A stretch of DNA of 64,000 nucleotides. It comes from Bacteroidota bacterium. GTDB taxonomy: Bacteria; Bacteroidota; Bacteroidia; Bacteroidales; ML635J-15. Below are positions 40,160 to 49,866 of the stretch, one piece after another. A model generated the notes under the pieces. It was not told the DNA's origin and did not search any database. It was given only the letters and a program-made list of their open reading frames with translations. Position 1 is the stretch's first letter. Each line of letters starts with the position of its first letter. The position numbers were made by a program, and so were the translations under genes. Where the stretch lies: the NCBI GenBank assembly GCA_029558535.1, contig JAKQEK010000406.1, forward strand, positions 1-64,000, read 5' to 3'.

Positions 40160-41632
40160 CTATGAACGTAATGAAGCGTTTGATTTAATTTTCTTATAGC
40201 CAAAGACCATATTGCAACCCATTCGGATATTTACATTTTTAGCTTTTTGTGGCCATATCATATTCGTAAAACTGTCAGTTATTACATACCAACTCATAAA
40301 TCCCATTCTTGCCGACAGCCCAAATCCAACATTACCGGCGTAATTATTTGCTAATGACCAAGTAAGGTGTGCCGATAAAAAGTTTGTCAAATTTGAATTA
40401 ACTCCTAATGTTAAAGATTGCATATAGGTTTTTCGGTAAAACTCCCCACGATACAATGCTGTAAAGTGCAAAAGTTCGTGGAATTTATATTTACCTCCCA
40501 CATATATGCTAGAAGGTAACCATGTAACGTACCCGGTTTCTATCAGCTCAAATTTAAAAGTATTGAATAGCGTGTCAACCAATTTCTCCATCGTTTCATT
40601 CATATCATCCTCATTTTGCCAGACTTCAACCTGAATACCTCTAAAATCATATTCGCCTTTACTTATAAAGTTTTGAGGATTTGTATTCCATGAGATAAAT
40701 CCAAAGTCTGTTACTGAAGCAAAAAATTCAATTTCGGGATTAAATTTATAAGTTGCTCCAAAGTCAAAACCAAGTCCAATGTTTTTAAAATTAGTCATAT
40801 ACTTTGTAATTGCACCAAATTCCCCATCAGCCATAAATGCATCAACAGATAATTCGTTGATATTAAAATCCAATGAGTCAAGATGTCCGTCAGTGGAATG
40901 GATCAAATAATCAAAATAAATTGGCAAAGATGCATGAATTTTCATATCCGTTACGGCAGTCAAAGAATAATCTTCGGGATCTGTATAAATTGAGAAATCC
41001 TTAAAGTCGGTGGTAACATTTGCCAACCCGAACAAAATTTTCATCCTTGCCCCTACCGTAATGTCATCATTCGCTTTCATAGATCCACCTACGGCAAATT
41101 CTCTAAAATGCGTAAAATTAACGCCCAAACCACTGAAATCGTGAGGTTTACTTTCTAGCATATATGGCATATTCCCATTAAGAGCAAATTCAAAAATATC
41201 ATAAGGCAATGACACTCCATACTTAAATCTCTCAGTCAGAGCCACTGTAATAAACATATTTTCAAGTTTTATCCCCAAATTAAATAATTCAAATTGAGTG
41301 TCAAACCGCAAATGATTGTTTTTATGCAACCGATTCATGAAAAGTGGAATATCCAACATATAAGCTGTATCTGCAACAGTATTTGGCTTTTTATGATATA
41401 TATGATTCCAATAAAATGAATTATTTGCATAGTTAAAATACAGTGGTGGAGGCAATTGACCTACTATAGGAATTAATAATCCTCCTATATGTAATTTATA
41501 AGGGACGTCAATTGAAGGATTCACAAACTGACTTTGCATAACTCTATCCATATTATATAATGTCAGAGCTTGCTGCGCCTGAGTCATACTAAAAACTCCG
41601 GCAAAAATCAATAATATAATATATTTTTTCAT
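40160..41632 (-). CDS. DUF5723 family outer-membrane protein
   Basis: A 490-residue exported protein. The start is taken at the ATG at 41632 (MKKYIILLIFAGVFSMTQAQ), a good signal peptide; three codons upstream is another ATG. The mature N-terminus ALTLYNMDRVMQSQFVNPS and LPPPLYFNYANNSFYWNHIY fit the DUF5723 pattern. The remainder is a long beta barrel resembling the FadL/PorV-like fold (LNTNFAVGGSMKANDDITVGARMKILFG, VNSNLTNFLSAHLTWSLANNYAGNVGFGLSARMG). PorV-type proteins shuttle T9SS cargo, but I cannot tell whether this one does. Confidence 0.82.
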   Translation of the reverse strand: MKKYIILLIFAGVFSMTQAQQALTLYNMDRVMQSQFVNPSIDVPYKLHIGGLLIPIVGQLPPPLYFNYANNSFYWNHIYHKKPNTVADTAYMLDIPLFMNRLHKNNHLRFDTQFELFNLGIKLENMFITVALTERFKYGVSLPYDIFEFALNGNMPYMLESKPHDFSGLGVNFTHFREFAVGGSMKANDDITVGARMKILFGLANVTTDFKDFSIYTDPEDYSLTAVTDMKIHASLPIYFDYLIHSTDGHLDSLDFNINELSVDAFMADGEFGAITKYMTNFKNIGLGFDFGATYKFNPEIEFFASVTDFGFISWNTNPQNFISKGEYDFRGIQVEVWQNEDDMNETMEKLVDTLFNTFKFELIETGYVTWLPSSIYVGGKYKFHELLHFTALYRGEFYRKTYMQSLTLGVNSNLTNFLSAHLTWSLANNYAGNVGFGLSARMGFMSWYVITDSFTNMIWPQKAKNVNIRMGCNMVFGYKKIKSNASLRS

Positions 41633-41650
41633 GTCTTTCATTTTTAGTGA

Positions 41651-43327
41651 TTATAACTCATTTGTAATTGTATCAATATTGCCACCGATTTCAAGATCTA
41701 CTTCAAAACCTACATCGAAAATTATTCTGTAATCACTATATATCTTAACCACTTCGTTCACATTTGCACCGGTAGTATTAGCTTGACCTCCATAAATCAT
41801 ATATTTGCAACCTCTCAATTTTTCCAATCTCTCTTTATCATATTCTATTTTTGTAACTTTTCTGCTAAAATCAAGAACCCTTCCATTTCCATCAACTTCG
41901 GCAGCAGAAAGAAGTCTTTCCTGATAAGTATAGAAAATTGAGTCTAAAACATTATAGTATTGATCAACGAAGTAAATCTGACCGAAGATTTCTATAGGAA
42001 ATCCGTTTTTAATGTCTATCCTAAGCAATGCCCTTGTTATAGGATTATATTCATTAAACAGATCATCAACATCAATCTCCATCGTATCACGCATATTAAA
42101 ATTATAAATATACCCCCACAATGGTAATTCCATAACAACTTCCACAGCAATCTCTGAATCCTCGGTAACGAAATTGTTGTGATTATTCCCTGCTGGATTT
42201 GTTGTTGCCTTAGCTTTAAATTGTATCCATTTAGGTCTTTTATTTACAACATCTACAATATTTGAATTTGTTTTATTTAGTTTTAAAGAATCAAGCTTTG
42301 TCTGACCAGCCACAGTAGCATAAGAAACATCAAATGGGTTTGATTCGCCAACCGGTAATCCAACTCCATAATCAATAATATTATAATCCATGTCGTCAAG
42401 TGCAGAATTTGCCACAAGATGTGTAAAATAGAATTGCGAAGGTATTCCATAAGAATTCCAGTAATACACATTAAATTTAGGATCCCTGAATTCATATCTT
42501 TCTATCTCCCAATCATCATTACGGAAGAGGTTAATATCAATCGTATCACTTTCAAAAAACAAGGTATTAAGTCCAAAATACCCATGCATCATTGAATATC
42601 GCATCCCTTTCATATCTGCATCAAAAGTCAGATTGCCTGTATTTGGAACACTGCTTCCAGAATAATATAATGTCAGCCTTATGTTTACCGGAATCTCATT
42701 AAAACCTGTAGCAGTTTGTGTCATGTCAACTTTATATCCCGAGAAGTCGTTATTAAGACTATTGGCATAACCACCACCTGTTACGTAAGTAAATGTTTTT
42801 GAAAAAGGAACTCCGTTTTTAGTAACAGTAGGAAAAGTAATATATAATCGGGCTGAATGTCCATAAGTTGAGTTTGTGGCAACATCTAAAATTCCTGTTT
42901 TTAACAGAATTGAATCAATTTCAGCTTCAGGATTGAACATTGTAAATACCATGTTTTGAGTATAGACGTAACTAATGGTATCTCCAAAGTCATCAAATCC
43001 GGCAAAGTTAAAAACCGGACTAGCAACAGTTCCTGAAGTTTCCTGATCATTAAGGTATATAATAGATTGAACCGTGTCCGAATTTACATAGGTTTTATAT
43101 TGTAACGAAACATACCCGTCCTGATTTTCAATCAACAAGCCTGTAGAATCATACAATTCAATAAAATCAATAAAAGCAAGATCGCCCCAGGCAGCAGGTA
43201 ATGCAAAACTCGCATCATATTGAACTTCCCTGTCCCATTTATTAAAATCAAAATTATCTTTAATACAGGAGTTCGTAGTTAACATCATCATGATGATAAT
43301 AACTGAGTAGATTAATTTTGTTTTCAT
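41651..43327 (-). CDS. Large lipoprotein of unknown function
   Basis: A 558-residue predicted lipoprotein (start taken at ATG 43327; an ATG five codons upstream overlaps the preceding stop). The lipobox is TTNSC, followed by IKDNFDFNKWDREVQYDASFALPAAWGDLAFIDFI. The rest is beta-rich with no enzymatic motif that I recognise, and repeated strands of the form NFAGFDDFGDTISYVYTQNMVFTMFNP suggest stacked beta sandwiches. It sits between the 920-residue propeller protein and the DUF5723 barrel, so it may be a cell-surface subunit of an envelope complex formed by the three. Confidence 0.7.
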   Translation of the reverse strand: MKTKLIYSVIIIMMMLTTNSCIKDNFDFNKWDREVQYDASFALPAAWGDLAFIDFIELYDSTGLLIENQDGYVSLQYKTYVNSDTVQSIIYLNDQETSGTVASPVFNFAGFDDFGDTISYVYTQNMVFTMFNPEAEIDSILLKTGILDVATNSTYGHSARLYITFPTVTKNGVPFSKTFTYVTGGGYANSLNNDFSGYKVDMTQTATGFNEIPVNIRLTLYYSGSSVPNTGNLTFDADMKGMRYSMMHGYFGLNTLFFESDTIDINLFRNDDWEIERYEFRDPKFNVYYWNSYGIPSQFYFTHLVANSALDDMDYNIIDYGVGLPVGESNPFDVSYATVAGQTKLDSLKLNKTNSNIVDVVNKRPKWIQFKAKATTNPAGNNHNNFVTEDSEIAVEVVMELPLWGYIYNFNMRDTMEIDVDDLFNEYNPITRALLRIDIKNGFPIEIFGQIYFVDQYYNVLDSIFYTYQERLLSAAEVDGNGRVLDFSRKVTKIEYDKERLEKLRGCKYMIYGGQANTTGANVNEVVKIYSDYRIIFDVGFEVDLEIGGNIDTITNEL

Positions 43328-43331
43328 AGTT

Positions 43332-46094
43332 TTAGTTTTCATTTACTTCGTAATTATACAACAAATTCTCCGGTCCGCCAACCAATAAATTAAATTTATT
43401 TGCAGAATTATTTAAATAGCCAATGCTAAACTGAGTAAGTCCATGAAGCGGAAAACCACTATACAGACTACCATCATCGTTTATTAAATATATTTTTCTG
43501 TCAGACTTACAGACGATTCCAATTTTAGTTTGGTTGCGTGGAAACAAATAAAATGAAGGCTCGCTATTAACCTCGCTTTCAAAATCAAAAGTAAATACAG
43601 ATTTCTTTTTCTTATTATAAACTTCCAGTCTTTTACCATCAATAAAAATATATTCCGAAACACCATCTGAGTTTATATCTTTTAAAGCAAAATAGTGTTT
43701 TCCCGAAAAGTCTTTAATTTTTATTGAGTCCTGTGAACCATCCACGTAAAAGATTCTAATTGTTCCATTTGTATCAGTAGTTACAAATCTGGCTTTACCA
43801 TCAACATTATCCATCCAAATTTTATTATTTGTTGAAAAAGTGAAATTTGTAAGAAATTCAATTTTAGTATCGCCGGAACGATTAATAAAATATGATTTAT
43901 ACATATCGTTAAAGACAATATAATCTTCACTTCCAATTACATAATGACTTGGTTCGGAACTGACAGTATGCTCTGTTCCTGCGAATTCCCAGCCCTTGAC
44001 TAAATTGCCGTTAGCATCATAGAGATATACTTTTTTGTCAGAACATGGAACCAATATTCTATAATTCTTATTATTTTCATAATCAAAAACGGCTATAGGA
44101 GAAGTTGATGCCGACCTATAAGATACAGGAAATTTTTCGATATAATTTCCTAATCTGTCAATTACATGAAGTTTGCTTTTGGTTGAAAATAAATATTGAA
44201 ATTTATTGTTTTTATAGAGATCTATTTGAAAAATTCTACTCGTAATTTGTTCATCAAGTTGTATTCTCCAAATTTCCCGACCACTATTAGTTAAAAGATA
44301 CAATATATTCTTCTCATCCTGAACAAGAATTTCCTTTGAATTATCATTATGGTTAATAACCAAGGCCGGCTTACAACTTACTGTATTATCCAATCTGCTT
44401 TCCCAAATTGTTTGAGGTTTATCTTCTATCTCCGAAGAATGACAAATAACAATATTATTGTACAGCCTACCATTTGCACCTGTAACTTGATAACCTAAAT
44501 TTCCGATTCTTTGAAAAGATTCGCGATTTATTTTAAATAAATTGTTGATAGTATCAGACAAGAATTTATTGATTAAGCTTTGACCTGTTGTAAACGAATA
44601 ATACGAAAACATCAAAGACTTGTCTGAAAAGTTTTCTAAAAACAGACTGTGTTCTATATTTGTTTCAAGAGTTTTGTTCAAAATCACATCATAAACTAAT
44701 TTATGTAATGACTCTTTTGAATCTGATAAAACCATAAAATTATTCACAAAACAAATATACTGTCCTGAACAGTTTTCAAACATTCCTCCAAATAGAAGTT
44801 CTGGCAAGTTTTTAAATGGAAGCACATAACAAGGAATAGTTGTTTTTGAGTCTATAACAATTTCACTTTTATATTCATGTACCTGTTTGCCGGTTTTTGT
44901 CGAAATTAACCTTAATACATTTTCAAATTCTAATATACTCCCTGACTGAGATTTAAGTCCAATGATAGTATAATAAGATGGTTCATCTAACAAGGAAACT
45001 GCATTAATTACCGAAAAACAGATCTCATTTTCAACCATTGGATAAAAAGCATCTCGTACATCAAGCCCATATTTACTTTTAATATCGCTAATATCTTGTT
45101 CTCTGACAATATCACGTCCTGATAATTTCAAATATTCATTAAGTCTTTTATCGTATTCTTTGTAGTTATTTAGTGCAAATACTGTATAAAAAGTTGTATT
45201 GTCTGTTAAAATCTGTCTCGTTAAAATTTCAATCGGTTTTTGAGATTTCAAAATGTCTGTATAATTCACGGTATTACCATTATCACTAATAAAGCCGTTA
45301 AGATTTAGCTTTTCTGTAAAGACATTCATATCCAATCCTGTCCAGCCTGAATAGTTATTCAAATATCCCAATTTTGCCGTAAATGTTTGCACAATAAATT
45401 TTGACAATACATCCGGAATATCTTTCATATTCACAAATACATTTGCCTGTTCTTTTTTCCCTGCAGATTCATATACACTGAAAAAATCCTTATCTCTGTC
45501 ACATAAACTAACCGATTCAGTCAAGTTATCTATTGATTTTTCTACGCATACAGCATAAAATGAGATAATTAATAAATGATTTTTAATAGTATAAAACAAC
45601 TTTGGTGAATCTTTGGGACAGAATTCAAAAATAACTGCCTTTTTATAATCTCTGCTTTTCACCTCTCCTGTCTTTTCAATATCATTCTCGATTTGTCGTA
45701 ATATTTTGCTTTCATTTACTTCTGATGACAACTCTACAATGGCTGTTTGCAAAATATTATCTCCAGATTTTTCAAAACTAAACAACACTTTTCCAGAAGC
45801 TGCTATTGATTTTATTGATTCATACATACAAAGACTATCTAAACAATGAATCATAGAGTTTTTCTCTGAAAAAGAAAAAATGTCATTTAGTTCTTTATAA
45901 ATTAAGCTTTCATTTTTCAAACGTACAATCAATTCGGGAAAATTAGAGGTCTCGATTATAATAAACGGCGTTCCGGCAACAGCATCAATTGCTTTAGATT
46001 TCTTGGATTCAGGCTTGATGAAATGTAGAATCAATACAGTAATGATAGTTGCAGCCAATAAGACACCAATTATTATCCATAACTTTTTTTTCAT
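43332..46094 (-). CDS. Membrane-anchored protein with DUF3352-like and propeller regions
   Basis: A 920-residue protein (start at ATG 46094, which begins the anchor MKKKLWIIIGVLLAATIITVLILHF). Residues about 35-540 show alternating helices and strands (IIIETSNFPELIVRLKNESL, DDIKSKYGLDVRDAF) reminiscent of DUF3352. Residues about 580-920 form a propeller, with repeats such as KNNKFQYLFSTKSKLHVIDRLGN, NKNYRILVPCSDKKVYLYDANGN and FALKDINSDGVSEYIFIDGKRLEVY, a PQQ/FG-GAP-like pattern. It has no T9SS domain and probably faces the periplasm from the inner membrane. Function unknown. Confidence 0.7.
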   Translation of the reverse strand: MKKKLWIIIGVLLAATIITVLILHFIKPESKKSKAIDAVAGTPFIIIETSNFPELIVRLKNESLIYKELNDIFSFSEKNSMIHCLDSLCMYESIKSIAASGKVLFSFEKSGDNILQTAIVELSSEVNESKILRQIENDIEKTGEVKSRDYKKAVIFEFCPKDSPKLFYTIKNHLLIISFYAVCVEKSIDNLTESVSLCDRDKDFFSVYESAGKKEQANVFVNMKDIPDVLSKFIVQTFTAKLGYLNNYSGWTGLDMNVFTEKLNLNGFISDNGNTVNYTDILKSQKPIEILTRQILTDNTTFYTVFALNNYKEYDKRLNEYLKLSGRDIVREQDISDIKSKYGLDVRDAFYPMVENEICFSVINAVSLLDEPSYYTIIGLKSQSGSILEFENVLRLISTKTGKQVHEYKSEIVIDSKTTIPCYVLPFKNLPELLFGGMFENCSGQYICFVNNFMVLSDSKESLHKLVYDVILNKTLETNIEHSLFLENFSDKSLMFSYYSFTTGQSLINKFLSDTINNLFKINRESFQRIGNLGYQVTGANGRLYNNIVICHSSEIEDKPQTIWESRLDNTVSCKPALVINHNDNSKEILVQDEKNILYLLTNSGREIWRIQLDEQITSRIFQIDLYKNNKFQYLFSTKSKLHVIDRLGNYIEKFPVSYRSASTSPIAVFDYENNKNYRILVPCSDKKVYLYDANGNLVKGWEFAGTEHTVSSEPSHYVIGSEDYIVFNDMYKSYFINRSGDTKIEFLTNFTFSTNNKIWMDNVDGKARFVTTDTNGTIRIFYVDGSQDSIKIKDFSGKHYFALKDINSDGVSEYIFIDGKRLEVYNKKKKSVFTFDFESEVNSEPSFYLFPRNQTKIGIVCKSDRKIYLINDDGSLYSGFPLHGLTQFSIGYLNNSANKFNLLVGGPENLLYNYEVNEN

Positions 46095-46250
46095 ATCGGT
46101 TGTATGTTTAATTTGTAAAAATAACACTCGTTAAGCTTGAATATCAGATATTTATTAAAACAAATTAACAGTAGTAAGTTAAAAAATTATCAATTCATGT
46201 TTACTAAACTTAAATAGAATAAGAATATCTTAGCAGAGAAATTTTTGTAC

Positions 46251-47531
46251 ATGAAATATCTTTTACTAACAGCTGTTTTAAGTTGGGTTATAAGCCTTAA
46301 TACTTCCGATAATTTTGATGGAGGTAAAAAGAATAATAAAGATGCTGAAGCTACCCAAGACCAAAATACTACAATCAATCTATATGAAAAAATAGATGCA
46401 GCGATGTTTTGTTTGTACGACTCATCGAACATTTGGTGGATTTCGCCTGATAAAGTTTCTGACAGCATACGTAATATCAACATCCCAAGGTATCCCGATT
46501 ATGTATATGAAAAAAGGATAAAAGATTTGAACGAAACTACTCCAATGGATTTGGATTATAATGAATATGTGCTTAAATACATAGACGCATATGGAGTAAG
46601 AAATCGTGATAAATTACAAATAGTAATAACAAGATCAGCATATTATTTTCCGATTTTTGAAGAGTATCTCGATAAATATAATTTACCTCTTGAGTTAAAA
46701 TATCTGGCAGCAGTAGAATCGGCTTTGGATCCGACAGCAGTATCTCCTTCGGGAGCTGTTGGGCTGTGGCAATTTATGAAACCCACTGCAGATCTCTTTA
46801 ATCTCACAATATCTTCGTATATTGACGAAAGAAGAGATGTTTATAAATCCACTGATGCAGCATGCAGATATTTGAAATGTTTATATGAAATGTTTGAAGA
46901 CTGGCAACTTGCATTAGTGGCATATAACGGAGGTCCGGGAACTGTGAAAAAAGCCATTGCCAGAAGTGGAGGAAAAACTGATTATTGGGATTTAAGACCT
47001 TATTTCACTCCTCAAATGCAGAATTATGTCCCTGCATTTATTGCGATGTATTATCTAATGGAATATCACGCAGAACATAATATTTTCCCAAATCAAACTT
47101 TTATTGAAGCGAATAAAACAGACACATTACTGGTTCATGGTTATCTCCATCTTAGTAATATTGCAGAAGCAACCGGCGTTGATGTTAATTTGCTAAAGAA
47201 ACTAAATCCTATATATTCCTATGGATATATCCCAATGGACGGTAATGATTACACTTTAGTTTTGCCAACAGAAGTTACTCACATTTTTCTAGATAACAGT
47301 GAAAAAATTGAAGCCCGCAGAGACACTGTTACCGATTCTTTAGTAGTGCCTCCGTTTATGGTTAGACCGGTACGTCCAAATGTTGTATATCATCAGGTTG
47401 TAAGCGGAGATAATTTTTTCAGACTTGCCGCCAAATATAATTGCTCAATTCCAGAAATATATAAATGGAATGCTTTATCCGAAGGCTATGTATTAAAAAT
47501 CGGAGATACTATTAAAATTATGACAGAATAA
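46251..47531 (+). CDS. Lytic transglycosylase with LysM domain (MltD-like)
   Basis: A 426-residue exported protein that cleaves peptidoglycan glycan strands to 1,6-anhydro products. The start is ATG 46251, giving the signal-like MKYLLLTAVLSWVISLN; the upstream TTG adds two residues only. The SLT domain (about 110-265) has the catalytic Glu in AAVESALDPTAVSPSGAVGLWQFM and LALVAYNGGPGTVKKAI, and the region up to PQMQNYVPAFIAMYYLM is MltD-like. A LysM domain (about 382-426, YHQVVSGDNFFRLAAKYNCSIPEIYKWN) binds peptidoglycan. MltD of E. coli has two LysM domains; this has one clear copy. Confidence 0.92.
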   Translation: MKYLLLTAVLSWVISLNTSDNFDGGKKNNKDAEATQDQNTTINLYEKIDAAMFCLYDSSNIWWISPDKVSDSIRNINIPRYPDYVYEKRIKDLNETTPMDLDYNEYVLKYIDAYGVRNRDKLQIVITRSAYYFPIFEEYLDKYNLPLELKYLAAVESALDPTAVSPSGAVGLWQFMKPTADLFNLTISSYIDERRDVYKSTDAACRYLKCLYEMFEDWQLALVAYNGGPGTVKKAIARSGGKTDYWDLRPYFTPQMQNYVPAFIAMYYLMEYHAEHNIFPNQTFIEANKTDTLLVHGYLHLSNIAEATGVDVNLLKKLNPIYSYGYIPMDGNDYTLVLPTEVTHIFLDNSEKIEARRDTVTDSLVVPPFMVRPVRPNVVYHQVVSGDNFFRLAAKYNCSIPEIYKWNALSEGYVLKIGDTIKIMTE

Positions 47532-47568
47532 AAATTGTTGGTCAAATATTCTTTAATTATTCACAATT

Positions 47569-48096
47569 TTAATACTCATATTCTTCTTCGAAAGTACCAA
47601 CGGTAAATCCCCACTTTGTTGCAAATTCGTATTGAAATTTATTAAAGCGATTAAATGCATCATCATATTTCATTAAAGCGCTTTCGAAATAGGAATCATA
47701 AGCGTCCCAATCACTTCCTGTTAAATCTCCTCCTTTTTCGATGATCAAATTCATAATCTTAGTAAGATCATTTTCAGTAATCTCTTTATACATCTTTAAG
47801 AAGACCTTCATCTCTTTCTTATACTCTGTTCCATCAAATTTACCCATTGCCGAAACATCCTTATTCGCCTTCTTAATGGCTTTCAACGAATTTTCTTTTT
47901 CGATTTTCATAAGGTCATTATCAAAAGCGTCTAGAGCTCCAACAAATTTTCCCAGAGCATCATCAACTGAAGTTTGAATTTTCATCATTTCATCATTATA
48001 CTTAACAGCTGAATTTGTATCTTGTGCATACAATACACTATATGATAAATAAGCATACAAAAATAAAGCAACTATATTTTTAATTTTTCTTTTCAT
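47569..48096 (-). CDS. Secreted helical protein, paralogue 1
   Basis: A 175-residue exported protein with a signal peptide (1-24, ending VLYAQ). The mature part is mostly alpha-helical and acidic: SAVKYNDEMMKIQTSVDDALGKFVGALDAFD, KKANKDVSAMGKFDGTEYKKEMKVFLKMYKEI, SDWDAYDSYFESALMKYDDAFNRFNKFQYEFATKWGF. It aligns along its whole length with the next gene upstream (48170-48700) and so arose by tandem duplication. I do not recognise the family with certainty; it resembles proteins sometimes annotated as LIC11966-family surface proteins. Role unknown. Confidence 0.75.
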   Translation of the reverse strand: MKRKIKNIVALFLYAYLSYSVLYAQDTNSAVKYNDEMMKIQTSVDDALGKFVGALDAFDNDLMKIEKENSLKAIKKANKDVSAMGKFDGTEYKKEMKVFLKMYKEITENDLTKIMNLIIEKGGDLTGSDWDAYDSYFESALMKYDDAFNRFNKFQYEFATKWGFTVGTFEEEYEY

Positions 48097-48135
48097 GGTT
48101 TTAATCTATTAACTTTTAAAAACGTTTATAAAAAT

Positions 48136-48164
48136 ATAAAGCCCCAAAAAAATCGGGGCTTTAT
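48136..48164 (-). terminator. Hairpin between the paralogous secreted-protein genes
   Basis: A 10-bp stem, ATAAAGCCCC (48136-48145) with GGGGCTTTAT (48155-48164), follows the stop at 48170 by 5 bases on the minus strand, with an A/T-rich run beyond. It should reduce read-through from the upstream paralogue into the downstream one. Confidence 0.75.
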
Positions 48165-48169
48165 AACTT

Positions 48170-48700
48170 TTAATTTCTATTTATAGTAAAATCCCATTTG
48201 TCAGCAAAACCATCCTGAAATGCGTCAAATTCAGTAAATGCAGCGTCATACTTCGCTAAAGCACTATCATAAAGCTCTTCGTATTTTAGCCAATCGTCAT
48301 CCGTTAATTCTTCAGTATAACCAACCAAATCAATAATGTCAGTAAGCTCATTCTTAACGATATCTTCATACATTTTAAGCAGCTTAATCATAGCTTTTTT
48401 ATAATCGTCTTTACCATCAAAATCACGCATATCTTCAACATCGCTTATTGCATTTTTAATAATTTTTAATGTGCTGGTTCTTGCATCTTCCATCTCTACC
48501 GGATCAGAGCCATCAATAACATTAAGTAAATCAACAATCGAATTGTCAACTTCTGCCTGAATTGCAATTAAATCATCATTATAATCCAATGCCGTTTCAG
48601 CTGTTTCGGCTTTAATAAGATCTTTCAATTTATCCTTAGCCCCGCCACAAGAAACTAAAAACAAACTGATAATAATTGTAGTAAAAAATAAATTTTTCAT
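48170..48700 (-). CDS. Lipoprotein-type helical protein, paralogue 2
   Basis: A 176-residue protein. Unlike its neighbour it has a lipobox (FLVSCGG, Cys18), so it is probably lipid-anchored. The mature sequence DYNDDLIAIQAEVDNSIVDLLNVIDG, ISDVEDMRDFDGKDDYKKAMIKLLKMYEDIV and DDWLKYEELYDSALAKYDAAFTEFDAFQDGFADKWDF matches paralogue 1 along its length. The pair therefore differs in localisation, one secreted and one anchored, which hints at functional divergence. No catalytic motif is seen. A -7 element (TACTTTTG) lies upstream. Confidence 0.75.
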   Translation of the reverse strand: MKNLFFTTIIISLFLVSCGGAKDKLKDLIKAETAETALDYNDDLIAIQAEVDNSIVDLLNVIDGSDPVEMEDARTSTLKIIKNAISDVEDMRDFDGKDDYKKAMIKLLKMYEDIVKNELTDIIDLVGYTEELTDDDWLKYEELYDSALAKYDAAFTEFDAFQDGFADKWDFTINRN

Positions 48701-48737
48701 AGTTATAATATTAAGTTAATAAATATTTGAATTAAGA

Positions 48738-48774
48738 CAAAAGTATAAAACTAATTTAAAAAAAACTATTTTTG
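48738..48774. promoter_or_regulatory. Divergent -7 elements between the lipoprotein and the YgjP operon
   Basis: On the minus strand 48738-48745 reads TACTTTTG, 37 bases before the ATG at 48700. On the plus strand 48767-48774 reads TATTTTTG, 13 bases before the ATG at 48788. Both match TAnnTTTG; neither has an obvious TTG at the proper distance. Confidence 0.4.
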
Positions 48775-48787
48775 TAAAAAAAAGATT

Positions 48788-49075
48788 ATGGCAAACAGAA
48801 GAAATTTAAAGAAAGACATTAATTGGCTAACCCAAGAGGTTGTATCTGACTGTCTTATACATATGGATTTTAATCCTGTGAAAAACGAAAAAGAATTAGC
48901 TGAAATTATAAATGAAATTATAACAAAACGCGACGAATTGTTCAGTAAAATTAACAAACCGACTTCAAAAATAGATTCTAAAGAAGTCAAGAAACAATAT
49001 GTTCAACATGTTAAAGATATTTTTGAAACTGCTGACCGCTGTTTCGAACGTCTTAGTAAACTTCCTAGAAAATAA
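48788..49075 (+). CDS. Small conserved hypothetical protein
   Basis: A 95-residue soluble protein, MANRRNLKKDINWLTQEVVSDCLIH..., rich in Lys and Glu and mainly alpha-helical. It has the look of a conserved Bacteroidota protein but I know of no function. The stop overlaps the start of the YgjP-like gene by one base (TAATG), so the two are translationally coupled and probably functionally linked. Confidence 0.75.
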   Translation: MANRRNLKKDINWLTQEVVSDCLIHMDFNPVKNEKELAEIINEIITKRDELFSKINKPTSKIDSKEVKKQYVQHVKDIFETADRCFERLSKLPRK

Positions 49076-49809
49076 TGCAGAAAACCATTTCTGTTTCGGA
49101 CATCGGTCCGGTTCTGATTACAAAAAAGTCTAATGCAACAAGAATAAAATTAAGGATTCATCCTGAAAAGGGAGTTCTTGTTACAATTCCTTATATGATA
49201 AGTTATAAAGAAGGTGAAATTTTCGTTCTAAAAAATCTCGATTGGGTTCACGAAAAGTTAACCAAATTATATCAGAAAAAAACAGAAATTCTCTTTAAAC
49301 CTGGCGAAAAGTTTATTACTCGTACCCTAAATTTAGAATTCCAACAATATCAAAAATATAACATTACTGCAAAATTAGTTTCTGGGACAATAATTATAAA
49401 TTATAATCCAGAAACTACAGATTTTACTGTTGAAAAAGTACAACTATTTATTAAAAAGTTTATTTTAAAATGTCTCCGGGCAGAAGGAAAAAAAGAGTTA
49501 CCAAACCGTTTACAAAGCTTATCTGAAAAAACCGGTTTAAAATACAGAACAGCCAAAATAGGGACTGCCGGGACACGCTTGGGTTCTTGCAACTCACGTA
49601 ATGAAATTATTCTTTCAGCCAGACTTATGCTGTTGCCGGAAGAACTTATTGATTATGTAATTCTACATGAACTTTGTCATATTGTTCATAAAAATCATAG
49701 CGAAAAATTCTACAATTTGCTTAATCAACTAACAAATAATCACTCTACAGAATTAAATAAAGCTTTAAAAAAATGTAGAATTGAAATAAAGCCGGGAGTT
49801 TATTATTAA
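49075..49809 (+). CDS. YgjP-like metalloprotease (DUF45, SprT-related)
   Basis: A 244-residue protein. The C-terminal half has the zinc-metalloprotease motif HELCH (198-202) with H207, in the context LILSARLMLLPEELIDYVILHELCHIVHKNHSEKFYNLL typical of the YgjP/WLM group. TAKIGTAGTRLGSCNSRNEIIL precedes it, matching the family W-G-S pattern in diverged form. The N-terminal half is a beta-rich region common to these proteins. No signal peptide, so cytoplasmic. It is coupled to the preceding 95-residue protein gene. Confidence 0.9.
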   Translation: MQKTISVSDIGPVLITKKSNATRIKLRIHPEKGVLVTIPYMISYKEGEIFVLKNLDWVHEKLTKLYQKKTEILFKPGEKFITRTLNLEFQQYQKYNITAKLVSGTIIINYNPETTDFTVEKVQLFIKKFILKCLRAEGKKELPNRLQSLSEKTGLKYRTAKIGTAGTRLGSCNSRNEIILSARLMLLPEELIDYVILHELCHIVHKNHSEKFYNLLNQLTNNHSTELNKALKKCRIEIKPGVYY

Positions 49810-49810
49810 A

Positions 49811-49839
49811 CAAAAAAGCAGTCAAATCATTAACTGCTT
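49811..49839 (-). terminator. Terminator of efp
   Basis: On the minus strand AAGCAGT (49833-49839) pairs with ACTGCTT (49816-49822) around a 10-base loop and is followed by TTTTTG. It lies between the convergent YgjP-like gene and efp, 27 bases after the efp stop. Confidence 0.6.
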
Positions 49840-49866
49840 AATCATAATTTACATTATCTTTTATTT

